From a virus: a stretch of DNA of 23,440 nucleotides. Location of the stretch: positions 1 to 23,440 of IMG/VR virus record IMGVR_UViG_3300037672_000685, one strand, 5' to 3'. The notes under the pieces were generated by a model. That model was not told the DNA's origin and ran no database searches. It was given only the letters and a program-made list of their open reading frames with translations. Positions 7,532 through 14,326 of the stretch are shown in pieces; position 1 is the first letter of the stretch, and every line of letters begins with the position of its first letter. A program made the translations under genes and the position numbers.

Positions 7532-8221
7532 ATGCCAAATATAATAGTATCAAACGGATGCTCTTACACAGAAGAAGCATACCTAGGGCCACAGGATAGA
7601 TGGACTACTAAATGTGGCATAAGCACTAATCTTGCACACGGCGGCGGGTCTAATGAACGTATCTTTCACACAACAATTGAACACCTTAACAATCACACAG
7701 TTGACACCTTAATTATAGGGTGGACCAGTCCAGATAGATTCATGTTGCCTAATGCTAATGGCAGTAGAATAGTTGGCACACCAATACACACATTTGATGA
7801 AAACTTAGGCGGAGATTATAGCGACTACTCAAAATTTTATTACAAGAACTGCCATAACAGTTATACTAGTCTAGAAAGAACTTTGAATTATATGTTACAT
7901 CTACAAGATTATTGTAAGCAGAAAAGAATAAAATTATGGTACTTCAACGCACTCTTGCCAGATATCGATGACAAGTCTTTAGAAAATTACTCAAAAGATG
8001 CATTCATGTCAAAAGAAACAGAAGACATGATGCGAATGGGTGTGGTCTTCAATAAAAACAAATTACTGAAATTGATAGACAAACTAGACAAAGATATTTG
8101 GATAGAAAAGTTTTGGTATTCCATGCAGTCACACTGTAAAGATTTTCCTTTAGAGAAGGAAGGACACCCTGATATAGATGGTAGTGACCATTGGGCAAAT
8201 CTTGTTAAGAAATATCTATAG
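7532..8221 (+). CDS. SGNH/GDSL-hydrolase-like protein (GCSYT type)
   Basis: This 229-residue protein starts IIVSNGCSYTEEAY, the N-terminal block of a phage and bacterial group related to SGNH hydrolases in which GCS(Y/F)T stands where GDS would be. A second block near residues 34-41 (LAHGGGSN) fits the Gly/Asn oxyanion loops, and the C-terminus has GHPDIDGSDHWANLV, a HP..G..HWA pattern like the catalytic His block. The family acts on esters or acyl groups, often on polysaccharides. With Cys in place of the nucleophile context, activity is not assured. A second GCSxT protein is encoded at 20385-21122. The stop codon shares the palindrome CTATAG with the nuclease stop on the other strand. Confidence 0.6.
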   Translation: MPNIIVSNGCSYTEEAYLGPQDRWTTKCGISTNLAHGGGSNERIFHTTIEHLNNHTVDTLIIGWTSPDRFMLPNANGSRIVGTPIHTFDENLGGDYSDYSKFYYKNCHNSYTSLERTLNYMLHLQDYCKQKRIKLWYFNALLPDIDDKSLENYSKDAFMSKETEDMMRMGVVFNKNKLLKLIDKLDKDIWIEKFWYSMQSHCKDFPLEKEGHPDIDGSDHWANLVKKYL

Positions 8222-8938
8222 AATTTTCTTGTAATACTCTTCTAGTTTAGCATACCATTTACCAACCCATTGATCATAGTTGTCTATCTCAAATGTTTGA
8301 TATTCGTTGGCCTGCGTACAGATGAACATACGTCCATTCTTTATCTGTGTGCCGTACTGTTTGTTGTGTGCTTCTGAGTATGCTACCAATTGGAGGTAGT
8401 AATCGTCCACCCACTCTTTCTTTTTCAATCTACGTGATTGTTTGAAATCCATTATGGCCGGTTCTCCCTTGTAAACACCAACCAAGTCTGTTGTGCCTGC
8501 ATACAATTCTGGATAGTACAAAGAAACTTCTGATCCCCATACTTCACTGACATCGTTTAATCCGTTGTCTATTATGACATTGGCCATTGCGTGTGCCTTT
8601 TGATGTATGAGATTTGATCCAGGTTTTCTTTCTTTGCCTTTCACGTGCTTCTCTAACGAGTTGTGCATCACTGTTCCAATGTTTGCCGACTCTGTCGTGA
8701 TCTGTTGTGCCTTTTCCGCACCTATTCTCTTACGCCATGCGTGTAGGTGTGTCATGTCCTTGGTTGTTGACAACACCGTTGTCACACTGGGCACCTGTCT
8801 TCCGTCTGGTGTCTCATAGTGTCGCTTGTGATTTTTTGTCACCCTCGACAATTCTCCGTACGGGTACTTTTGGTAATAGGTTATTCCCTTGCTCTTTAAA
8901 ACGTCTTCGGATATGTTCATAAGCATAATTATACACAT
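8216..8938 (-). CDS. PD-(D/E)XK exonuclease, RecB/Cas4-like fold
   Basis: The protein is up to 240 residues and shows the ordered motifs of RecB-type nucleases: GTVMHNSLEKH (H92), an acidic residue in GSEVSL (E137), AGTTDLVG (D151), IMDFKQSRR (D164 and K166 of the D-x-K core), and YLQLVAY (Q183, Y187). These bind a metal and cut DNA, and marine T4-like phages commonly carry such a nuclease for DNA processing or host genome degradation. The first Met at 8938 touches the ATG of the divergent radical SAM gene. Met-5 (8926) and Met-7 (8920) are better candidates, since a TATAAT hexamer at 8928-8933 would start RNA near Met-7. I do not see the Cys cluster of Cas4/AddB iron-sulphur nucleases. Confidence 0.88.
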   Translation of the reverse strand: MCIIMLMNISEDVLKSKGITYYQKYPYGELSRVTKNHKRHYETPDGRQVPSVTTVLSTTKDMTHLHAWRKRIGAEKAQQITTESANIGTVMHNSLEKHVKGKERKPGSNLIHQKAHAMANVIIDNGLNDVSEVWGSEVSLYYPELYAGTTDLVGVYKGEPAIMDFKQSRRLKKKEWVDDYYLQLVAYSEAHNKQYGTQIKNGRMFICTQANEYQTFEIDNYDQWVGKWYAKLEEYYKKIL

Positions 8939-8956
8939 ATGGGCATCTCAAAGCAA
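8928..8956 (-). promoter_or_regulatory. Possible sigma70-like promoter for the nuclease gene
   Basis: On the - strand TTGCTT (8951-8956) and TATAAT (8928-8933) are 17 bases apart, and TATAAT is seven bases from the Met-7 ATG. The -35 match is weak (three of six), so this is tentative. The -35 element would lie inside the coding start of the radical SAM gene. Confidence 0.35.
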
Positions 8957-10237
8957 CCTCCAATTCCCTTTCCTATAAAGAAAGGATTACCATGTCAATT
9001 GAAGTGGACACATTCCACAGTCTACCTGACTGACGGAGTGTCTGCGAGTTGTCATAGGGTCATGGGTGATCCGGTAGAGGTAAGAAACGGAGAATTAAAT
9101 TTCCATAACATACCTGCCAAACTAGAGGCGAGAAGAAAAATGTTGCGTGGTGAATGGCCAGGCAAAGGGTGTGAACACTGCAAACACATAGAAGAAGCAG
9201 GTGGTAAGTCAGATAGACAGGTGCATCTACATCTAGAGGGAACCACAGCACCGCCAGAACTTGACACAGACCTAGAAGCAGTTGATGTCACACCAAGACA
9301 GTTAGAAGTATATTGGGGCAACACCTGTCAACAGTCCTGTATATACTGTGATGCTCATTACAGTTCAACAATACAACAGGAAGAAAAAAGATTTGGAGAC
9401 TTCAACATAGAAGGTGTTGAGATATCAGACCAATGGAAAAAGAATCCAAAGATAGAGGAACACACAGAATTGCTGTTCAAATGGTTTGAAAACCATTTAC
9501 ACAAACTACACAAAATATTTGTAATGGGAGGTGAACCATTCCTCCAGAAAGAAACATTTAGATTTATCGAATTTTTAGAGAAAGGATCTTATCCTGATCT
9601 TACATTAGTATTTTTCAGCAACCATAACATAGAACATGAACGTTTTAAGAAGTGGATGGACAGACTAGAAGTATTGCAGAAGTCAGGTAGATTAGATAAG
9701 ATACAGATATTTTTCAGTTGCGATGCACTAGGCAAAGAAGGAGAATATGTGCGTACTGGTCTAGACTTGGGTGTTGCAATTAAAAACTTTGAATACATTT
9801 TACACAACACATCATTTGATCAAGGCATCAACAGTGCGTTGACTGTCACAGCAGTGCCAGGTATGCCTGCCATGGTCAGATACATAAACGAATGTAACAA
9901 AATTAAACCTATCTACTGGAGCATGATGAAAGCCAACCAACACGAGATAGGACCAAGAGAATATATGTACCCTGGAATATTTGGAGACAAGATAAACGAT
10001 TGGGGACTGCGAGAAGCAATTGAATCTTTTGATACAACCTCTCATGGACACCCTGATTCAGTAAAAGAAACTTACAAAACTTATATGCAGGGAATTATGG
10101 CAGAGTTTGATAAGAGAGAACCTAGTATACTTAGACAAAAACAATTTAAGATATATCTAAACGAATTGGATCGTAGACGTGACACTGATTGGAAATCAGT
10201 ATATCCCCAAATTTGGGAACTAGTAAAAGATCTTTAA
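8939..10237 (+). CDS. Twitch-domain radical SAM protein
   Basis: This 432-residue protein has the radical SAM cluster motif CQQSCIYC (C130, C134, C137), which binds a [4Fe-4S] cluster and S-adenosylmethionine, followed by MGGEPFL (about 196-202), the GGE motif that contacts SAM. Four N-terminal cysteines (C19, C38, C78, C81, the last two in GCEHCKHIEEAG) look like ligands for a second cluster, the twitch/SPASM-like feature placed before the radical core. Proteins of this layout occur in marine T4-like phages; their substrate is unknown. It starts at the base next to the nuclease start and ends exactly against the gene on the other strand. No precursor peptide gene is evident beside it. Confidence 0.93.
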   Translation: MGISKQPPIPFPIKKGLPCQLKWTHSTVYLTDGVSASCHRVMGDPVEVRNGELNFHNIPAKLEARRKMLRGEWPGKGCEHCKHIEEAGGKSDRQVHLHLEGTTAPPELDTDLEAVDVTPRQLEVYWGNTCQQSCIYCDAHYSSTIQQEEKRFGDFNIEGVEISDQWKKNPKIEEHTELLFKWFENHLHKLHKIFVMGGEPFLQKETFRFIEFLEKGSYPDLTLVFFSNHNIEHERFKKWMDRLEVLQKSGRLDKIQIFFSCDALGKEGEYVRTGLDLGVAIKNFEYILHNTSFDQGINSALTVTAVPGMPAMVRYINECNKIKPIYWSMMKANQHEIGPREYMYPGIFGDKINDWGLREAIESFDTTSHGHPDSVKETYKTYMQGIMAEFDKREPSILRQKQFKIYLNELDRRRDTDWKSVYPQIWELVKDL

Positions 10238-10594
10238 TTATTTTCTTTTGTTCATTGCAGACTTGGCCATCTGCTTAACTTTATCTGTAGAACCTTGATC
10301 GTCAAAATCCATAGTAGGATCTGCTTCAGCGTCTTTCTCAGTTCTCACAATAAGTTTCTCTTGATCAAAATCTTTGACAACATTCTTTAATGCTTCACTG
10401 TTATCGTATATTGTTTTGAAAAGATCGTAATTGAATGTAGGGTAACCTGTGTTCTTCATCAACTGATCCAACGCATCAAAACTTATCTCTCCTGATATGT
10501 TCCTATCATTGCTGTCGCCACGTAGGTTCACAAGTGTGTTGACCAATGCTGATTCTAACTCTTTATTTGCTGATTGAAATTCGAAGAATCTCAT
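10238..10594 (-). CDS. Unknown 118-aa phage protein
   Basis: This is a small acidic protein, predicted mostly helical in the first 85 residues (FEFQSANKELESALVNTLVN at the start), with a Lys-rich end (KQMAKSAMNKRK). It has no signal or membrane segment and I do not recognise the family. It follows the 290-aa gene by four bases, so the two share a transcript from the box at 11477-11484. The 3' end touches the radical SAM stop (TAATTA). The context of small late-type genes makes a virion or assembly role possible but unproven. Confidence 0.8.
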   Translation of the reverse strand: MRFFEFQSANKELESALVNTLVNLRGDSNDRNISGEISFDALDQLMKNTGYPTFNYDLFKTIYDNSEALKNVVKDFDQEKLIVRTEKDAEADPTMDFDDQGSTDKVKQMAKSAMNKRK

Positions 10595-10598
10595 AGGA

Positions 10599-11471
10599 CT
10601 ACTTGCCTGCTAATTTACTGAACAATCTGTTTGATGTTTCAAAAACTTCTTTGGATTCTCTTTGCTCTCTGCCTTCGGGTTCTGTTCCACCTGCCTCGGC
10701 ATCAACTGCACCAAACTCGTCACTTACTGGATCTTGTTCTAAAGAATCAAGTTCATCGGAGTCAGTGTTCATTGTGTCATCTGATCCCATTGTGTCTGTT
10801 GCTGTTTCTTCACCTGTCAATAATCTAACACCCTTGTCTAACGATTCTCTTGTTTGACCTAGTGTTGCTTCTGCTTGTTCTATTGCAGGTTTGATAGTGC
10901 TTATAAATGCGTCTGCTTTTTCAACGCCCATTTCATCTCTGATTCTGTCTGCTAGTTCTAACATACCTTCTGTCTTCATTGATGCTAGATCTTCTAAGAA
11001 AGCAGTTACCTTGTCCATCATATCTTTTGATGCCAGTATAAGTTCTGACTGCTCTTCAACACCTTCTTTGACTCCCATCATAGTGCCTGTACCTTTTGGC
11101 ATCTGTTTCATTGCCATAAGTTTAGCCGCCGCTTCTCTTTCATCATTGCTTAATGCTTGTCCTTTTGATAGTTTGTCTTTGATTGGTGCTTTTGCTTTGT
11201 CAAGTATTGGATTTGGTTCTTGATATTCTTTGATTGCTTGATTTACTATGTCAAGCATCGACTGGCTCTTTTGATAGTTGCTGTCTTTAAGTTCATGCCC
11301 GAAATGTGTATTTTGGGTGATCTCATGAATTTTTGTTCTAATTTTGTTAGCCATGTCTTCTAGATCTTCTTTAGTGAAACTTTTAAGATCCATTGTTTGA
11401 TTGAATCTTGATTCAAATTCGTTCAAAAGAGACTCTGTGGTTACTGGCTTTGTAAGTTCTATACTCTGCAT
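10599..11471 (-). CDS. Unknown 290-aa helical protein with acidic C-terminal tail
   Basis: The first 195 residues are helical and charged, with Met-rich stretches (AAAKLMAMKQMPKGTGTMMG near 120-140). Residues about 215-265 form a highly acidic, low-complexity segment rich in Asp, Glu, Ser and Thr, followed by a short basic-amphipathic end (SNRLFSKLAGK). There are no membrane segments. Acidic tails of this kind occur in phage scaffold and internal head proteins, but I see no diagnostic motif, so I leave the function open. An ACTAAATA box lies five bases before the ATG and points to late expression. The 118-aa gene follows immediately. Confidence 0.85.
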   Translation of the reverse strand: MQSIELTKPVTTESLLNEFESRFNQTMDLKSFTKEDLEDMANKIRTKIHEITQNTHFGHELKDSNYQKSQSMLDIVNQAIKEYQEPNPILDKAKAPIKDKLSKGQALSNDEREAAAKLMAMKQMPKGTGTMMGVKEGVEEQSELILASKDMMDKVTAFLEDLASMKTEGMLELADRIRDEMGVEKADAFISTIKPAIEQAEATLGQTRESLDKGVRLLTGEETATDTMGSDDTMNTDSDELDSLEQDPVSDEFGAVDAEAGGTEPEGREQRESKEVFETSNRLFSKLAGK

Positions 11472-11476
11472 AAACT

Positions 11477-11484
11477 TATTTAGT
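11477..11484 (-). promoter_or_regulatory. Late-type box ACTAAATA before the 290-aa gene
   Basis: ACTAAATA is followed by AGTTT and the ATG at 11471, the same five-base spacing as the perfect TATAAATA copies. The box lies in the short gap after the upstream gene's stop. Confidence 0.5.
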
Positions 11485-11486
11485 CA

Positions 11487-12014
11487 TTATGTTCTAAAGG
11501 TACTTGCAAAAATTTGCTGTATTGCGGCTTTGCTATGGTCCGCTAAATTGTTCGCTTCGTTCAAACGATCCTCTTGTATTGCTACCACATCTTCATCACC
11601 CTGTTTATGTGCTAATTTCATCATACGTTTTGCGTTTGTTATATTGAATAACTGTGATGCAAAATGATTATCCATTTCAATAACATTGTATGGTGGTGTT
11701 AGATTGTCTGCCAGTGCGTGTGCCACAAGTATCGCAGTTTGTTTTAGGCTTATGTGATGATACAGTATCTTTGCCTCCATCATGTCAGCAATAATATACA
11801 CGTACCTGGTGCCCGAATCTTTTTTTGGTACAATGGCAATGTGTCCTATCAAGATGCCTTTGCTGAACTGTTTGGGTAGGTGCTTGAACGGCCTACGTTT
11901 TTCCTGCTTGACTGCGATGTCATGCAGTTTTTCTTTGAGGCCATAGGACTCTATCTGCCGAACTAGTTCTGCGAATGAGTTATTTTTGTTTTTTCTTGAA
12001 GCCATACTTTGCAA
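11487..12014 (-). CDS. Unknown basic 175-aa protein
   Basis: The N-terminus is strongly basic and low in hydrophobics (MQSMASRKNKNNSFAELVRQ). A likely alpha/beta core follows (ILIGHIAIVPKKDSGTRYVY, then HISLKQTAILVAHALADNL), and the C-terminus is helical (about 125-170). Two start codons are possible, at 12014 and 12005, both inside the upstream 81-aa gene, so translation is probably coupled. No family is recognised. The length and position are typical of conserved unknown late genes of marine T4-like phages, so a virion role is possible but not shown. Confidence 0.78.
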   Translation of the reverse strand: MQSMASRKNKNNSFAELVRQIESYGLKEKLHDIAVKQEKRRPFKHLPKQFSKGILIGHIAIVPKKDSGTRYVYIIADMMEAKILYHHISLKQTAILVAHALADNLTPPYNVIEMDNHFASQLFNITNAKRMMKLAHKQGDEDVVAIQEDRLNEANNLADHSKAAIQQIFASTFRT

Positions 12015-12225
12015 ACCTTATTCTTTTATTTAAAGCATATTGAACGTCTGTGTCAAGTTTTTTCCTGACCAGTATGCTTTTGTCAGCCAAAAGTTTGGCC
12101 AAATGAATCTCTTCTGGTTGTAAAGTGGTGTTTCTAAAGTATGGTAAATCAAACACCTTCTTGAGTAGAGCGATCTCTGGATCGGTCATGAATACTCTAA
12201 CTCCTGGTAATATCTGTATTAACAT
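11980..12225 (-). CDS. Unknown 81-aa protein, overlaps the next gene
   Basis: This small protein has a basic helical end (KRIRFAKYGFKKKQK). It overlaps the following 175-aa gene by 35 bases in another frame. There is no clear Shine-Dalgarno and no NNTAAATA box at the usual distance, so it may depend on read-through from the 101-aa gene 22 bases upstream. The product starts MLIQILPGVRVFMTDPEIAL; a second Met (M13) would give a shorter protein beginning MTDPEIALLKKVF. No family is recognised. Confidence 0.65.
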   Translation of the reverse strand: MLIQILPGVRVFMTDPEIALLKKVFDLPYFRNTTLQPEEIHLAKLLADKSILVRKKLDTDVQYALNKRIRFAKYGFKKKQK

Positions 12226-12247
12226 TTTTTGGTAAAGTTATTTGTGC

Positions 12248-12553
12248 CTAACCGGGCATTTTCATCAACAACACTACCATCGTAGATAGTAGTCCTGCTA
12301 TCACTGTTCCTGCTGTTGCGATTATTGTAGTTCTAGATGACTTCTGTCCAACCAACATATCTTCATTCATCCTGGACAGTCGTATCTCGATCGCAGACAG
12401 CCTGTCGTGTAATCCTTTGTATCTTTCTGAACAAAGGTCCACGTGTGCTTCTAGGTTCTGTTTTTCTAAATCTGTTGTACTCATATATCTTTTTAAATCT
12501 CTTTTGAGGATTCGTACCTCCGTAATTAGAGCCTGTAGATGAGCCTGAGTCAT
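12248..12553 (-). CDS. Coiled-coil protein with C-terminal membrane anchor
   Basis: In this 101-residue protein, residues about 3-66 carry a heptad-like pattern with many charged residues (for example HDRLSAIEIRLSRMNEDM), and residues about 75-97 form one membrane helix (TTIIATAGTVIAGLLSTMVV) ending in KMPG. The layout resembles XhlA-type holin-associated proteins and other phage small membrane proteins that act in lysis. T4-like phages normally use a different holin, so the lysis role is only a suggestion. Cys41 lies in the coiled coil. The leader is about 50 bases to the neighbouring gene and contains TATAAA on the - strand, but no clean late box. Confidence 0.75.
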   Translation of the reverse strand: MTQAHLQALITEVRILKRDLKRYMSTTDLEKQNLEAHVDLCSERYKGLHDRLSAIEIRLSRMNEDMLVGQKSSRTTIIATAGTVIAGLLSTMVVLLMKMPG

Positions 12554-12602
12554 TGCCTGTGTGTGCCTTTGTGCGTTTTAGTTCTTGTGCCTTTATATGC
12601 TT

Positions 12603-13073
12603 TTATTTATTCTGAAAACCTGAATATGTAAAGTATGTGTTTTTTAATTTTGCTTGTATTGTAAGAAATGTGTTTGTTGGATTTGTAGCAGTTTCCTTGC
12701 AGAAACTAACAACAGGCACCAGATCAAAATCACTGATCAGTGAGCCTACTTTGTTGTCCATGGTTGCGTACACCTCCTGTTGCTCTGTGAAGAAATTGAA
12801 AGTCCAGTGGCTCTGTTTGCCCTCATAGAACTCGCCAAAGTGTGTGTTTGCAATGACCTCATCTTTCCTTACGGGTGAGTCCTTGTAAATTATGTTACCA
12901 CGCATCTGTAAAAGTTGTATCAGTGTGGTAAAGTTGGAGTTCTGATTTCTTGCCACGGCAAGTGTCTGTTTGTCATGCACCACATCACCAGACAAGGTCT
13001 TGAACGGAAACTTTTGATTCAAAGGACCGTTTTGTGTTATGTCTACCAGTGTGTGAATACGATATAGGTACAT
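12603..13073 (-). CDS. Unknown 156-aa phage protein
   Basis: The protein begins MYLYRIHTLVDITQNGPLNQ and has a mixed alpha/beta make-up with several Phe/Tyr-rich strands (GEFYEGKQSHWTFNFFTEQQ). Proteins with a similar 'YRIHTLVDIT' opening are common unknown genes in marine T4-like phages; I recall no function. I chose ATG at 13073 over the in-frame TTG three bases upstream because it sits six bases after a CTTAAATA box, matching the spacing used by neighbouring genes. No signal peptide is evident. The transcript would start right at the ATG and is separated from the upstream gene by a terminator. Confidence 0.8.
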   Translation of the reverse strand: MYLYRIHTLVDITQNGPLNQKFPFKTLSGDVVHDKQTLAVARNQNSNFTTLIQLLQMRGNIIYKDSPVRKDEVIANTHFGEFYEGKQSHWTFNFFTEQQEVYATMDNKVGSLISDFDLVPVVSFCKETATNPTNTFLTIQAKLKNTYFTYSGFQNK

Positions 13074-13076
13074 CAA

Positions 13077-13101
13077 AGATATTTAAGTCGTAAAAAAAGG
13101 G
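13077..13101 (-). repeat. Copy 1 of a 25-base promoter-terminator repeat
   Basis: These 25 bases match 21787-21811 with one mismatch. The block joins a CTTAAATA box to the U-tract of a leftward terminator. Sequence on both sides differs, so the block looks copied or jointly selected. Confidence 0.8.
13080..13087 (-). promoter_or_regulatory. Late-type box CTTAAATA before the 156-aa gene
   Basis: CTTAAATA is followed by TCTTTG and the ATG at 13073. It directly follows the U-tract of the terminator, forming a compact stop-then-start cassette. Confidence 0.55.
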
Positions 13102-13127
13102 TGAACAAATTAATGCCCACCCTTTTT
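13092..13127 (-). terminator. Rho-independent terminator after the 119-aa gene
   Basis: On the - strand AAAAAGGGTG pairs with CACCCTTTTT across a 14-base loop (stem arms at 13118-13127 and 13094-13103), and the RNA ends in a run of seven U. It would stop leftward transcription coming from the 119-aa gene. Confidence 0.82.
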
Positions 13128-13148
13128 CGTTTACTGTTGAAACAGTTA

Positions 13149-13508
13149 TTATGATACTAACGCAGTATCTAAGATACCAAGTTTAGTTGCATGAACTTCT
13201 GTTGAACCTAAGTTCACACCGTCCACTGTTCCTAATGCTCTAAGAGATGCCTGCATAGTTGTTGCGTCAACTGAGTCACCACCTTCGAATGCAACAGTTT
13301 GTTGCGTGTTAGAGTCCAATAATGGTCCCATAGCAACTATTGTGCCTTCTGTCATTAGTGTGTTTCTGATTGCGTTCTGAGCACCTAGTGGTCCTGCAGA
13401 TCCGTTTACTGCTACTGTGTAGTCAATTGTTAAAAATTGGATATCTCTTCCAAAACTTTCAAAATTGTTTGTTACCGCAGTAGGGTTTACTTTTGTTTGT
13501 CCAGCCAT
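13149..13508 (-). CDS. Small, probably abundant late protein (119 aa)
   Basis: The protein is neutral and rich in Ala, Gly, Thr and Val, with no membrane segment and a composition like small virion proteins (AVNGSAGPLGAQNAIRNTLM in the middle). The expression signals are the strongest in the window: a perfect TATAAATA box, a 5' leader with an 8-bp hairpin, an AAGGAGGA ribosome-binding site six bases before the ATG, and a strong terminator behind it. This single-gene, high-output unit suits a structural or decoration protein made in many copies. I do not recognise the family, so that role is inferred from the signals and composition alone. Confidence 0.88.
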   Translation of the reverse strand: MAGQTKVNPTAVTNNFESFGRDIQFLTIDYTVAVNGSAGPLGAQNAIRNTLMTEGTIVAMGPLLDSNTQQTVAFEGGDSVDATTMQASLRALGTVDGVNLGSTEVHATKLGILDTALVS

Positions 13509-13570
13509 TTTAAATCCTCCTTGTTTCTGATTAAATTGGCATTGTCACCGCTCAGGTGACAACTTGCATT
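13509..13570 (-). promoter_or_regulatory. Structured 5' leader with strong Shine-Dalgarno
   Basis: The leader of the 119-aa gene holds a perfect hairpin at 13542-13562 (TTGTCACC/GGTGACAA, five-base loop) and AAGGAGGA at 13515-13522, six bases from the ATG. A 5' hairpin near the transcript start often protects mRNA from decay, as known for T4 gene 32 and other phage messages. Confidence 0.75.
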
Positions 13571-13578
13571 TATTTATA
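13571..13578 (-). promoter_or_regulatory. T4-type late promoter box TATAAATA, 119-aa gene
   Basis: This is an exact late consensus on the - strand, 62 bases before the ATG. Unlike most boxes here it leaves room for a leader of roughly 57 bases. Confidence 0.75.
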
Positions 13579-13606
13579 TGTTGATCTGGTAAATTATGCT
13601 GTAATA

Positions 13607-14320
13607 TTACTTTTTTGACTGTAAAATGTAATCTGTGTGTATATTATTGGTTTCATACTTGAATATTTGTGTGTATCCATGCTGTTCGAGGTAGGCAACA
13701 CCCCCATGGTTGATACGTCCATTGGGCATGATCAATTCTTCTATAACTACCACTGGCCTGTATTCTTTGATGGTGTCTATTGCTCCCTCAAGCACTTCAA
13801 GTTCCATTCCATCAACATCGATCTTGATCAAGTCAACGTCTTCGAGATTAAACTTGTCCAATGGCATGATGATATCAGTTGTGGAGTTATTTTTCATCCT
13901 TTGCCAGTATGGTACATCAAAGACAGGATTCCGGAAGTTGTTCCGACCACTGCCTACTTCTTGTGTGTACTCCCTGCCCAACGCAACCTTATAATGGGTT
14001 ACGTTTTTGACATCAACATTCCTTGCAAAGAAAGGAGAGTATTGATAATCAAAACAATACACATGGTCAAAATTCCAAGTCAGATACCTTGACCATTCGC
14101 CATCTTTGCAACCTACATCTACTGCATTGATTTTTGAAGGCATAGATTCTAGTGCTTTGTTACAGAGTTGAAAGTTAGGATTCTGATCTGTGTGGTCTAT
14201 CCACTGGTACTCTTTGGTACGTTTCTCCAGAAGATAGAACTCGTGTTCTTTGTGTTTACTGAAATCGTCTATTGCGTAGTCGGAAGGGTCAAATTGTGTT
14301 CGACTAACTGCATCAGCCAT
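13607..14320 (-). CDS. FkbM-family SAM-dependent methyltransferase
   Basis: This 237-residue protein has methyltransferase motif I as INAVDVGCKDGEWSRYL (about 64-80), which binds S-adenosylmethionine, and the FkbM-type block DVDLIKIDVDGMELEVLEGA (about 161-180) followed by RPVVVIEEL. FkbM enzymes put methyl groups on hydroxyls of sugars and small molecules and are common in surface-glycan clusters and marine phages. The N-terminal 60 residues are charged and not part of the core fold. It starts six bases after the 281-aa gene and should share its late transcript. The substrate cannot be read from sequence; a glycan is the likeliest guess given the neighbouring glycosyltransferase-like gene. 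Confidence 0.9.
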   Translation of the reverse strand: MADAVSRTQFDPSDYAIDDFSKHKEHEFYLLEKRTKEYQWIDHTDQNPNFQLCNKALESMPSKINAVDVGCKDGEWSRYLTWNFDHVYCFDYQYSPFFARNVDVKNVTHYKVALGREYTQEVGSGRNNFRNPVFDVPYWQRMKNNSTTDIIMPLDKFNLEDVDLIKIDVDGMELEVLEGAIDTIKEYRPVVVIEELIMPNGRINHGGVAYLEQHGYTQIFKYETNNIHTDYILQSKK

Positions 14321-14326
14321 TGGGCG

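Noticed and set aside
8927-8938. First in-frame Met of the nuclease as the true start
   Set aside because: It touches the opposite gene's ATG and lies within the likely promoter; Met-5 or Met-7 is more plausible, though the full frame is listed.
12248-12553. Firm holin assignment for the membrane-anchored protein
   Set aside because: One C-terminal helix after a coiled coil is suggestive of XhlA only; no lysozyme or other lysis gene lies beside it in this window.
13074-13076. TTG as start of the 156-aa gene
   Set aside because: The ATG directly after it fits the late-box spacing better and loses only one residue.
13637-14092. 151-residue + strand frame opposite the FkbM methyltransferase
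   Set aside because: The - strand frame carries methyltransferase motifs; the + frame looks like its complement with random composition.
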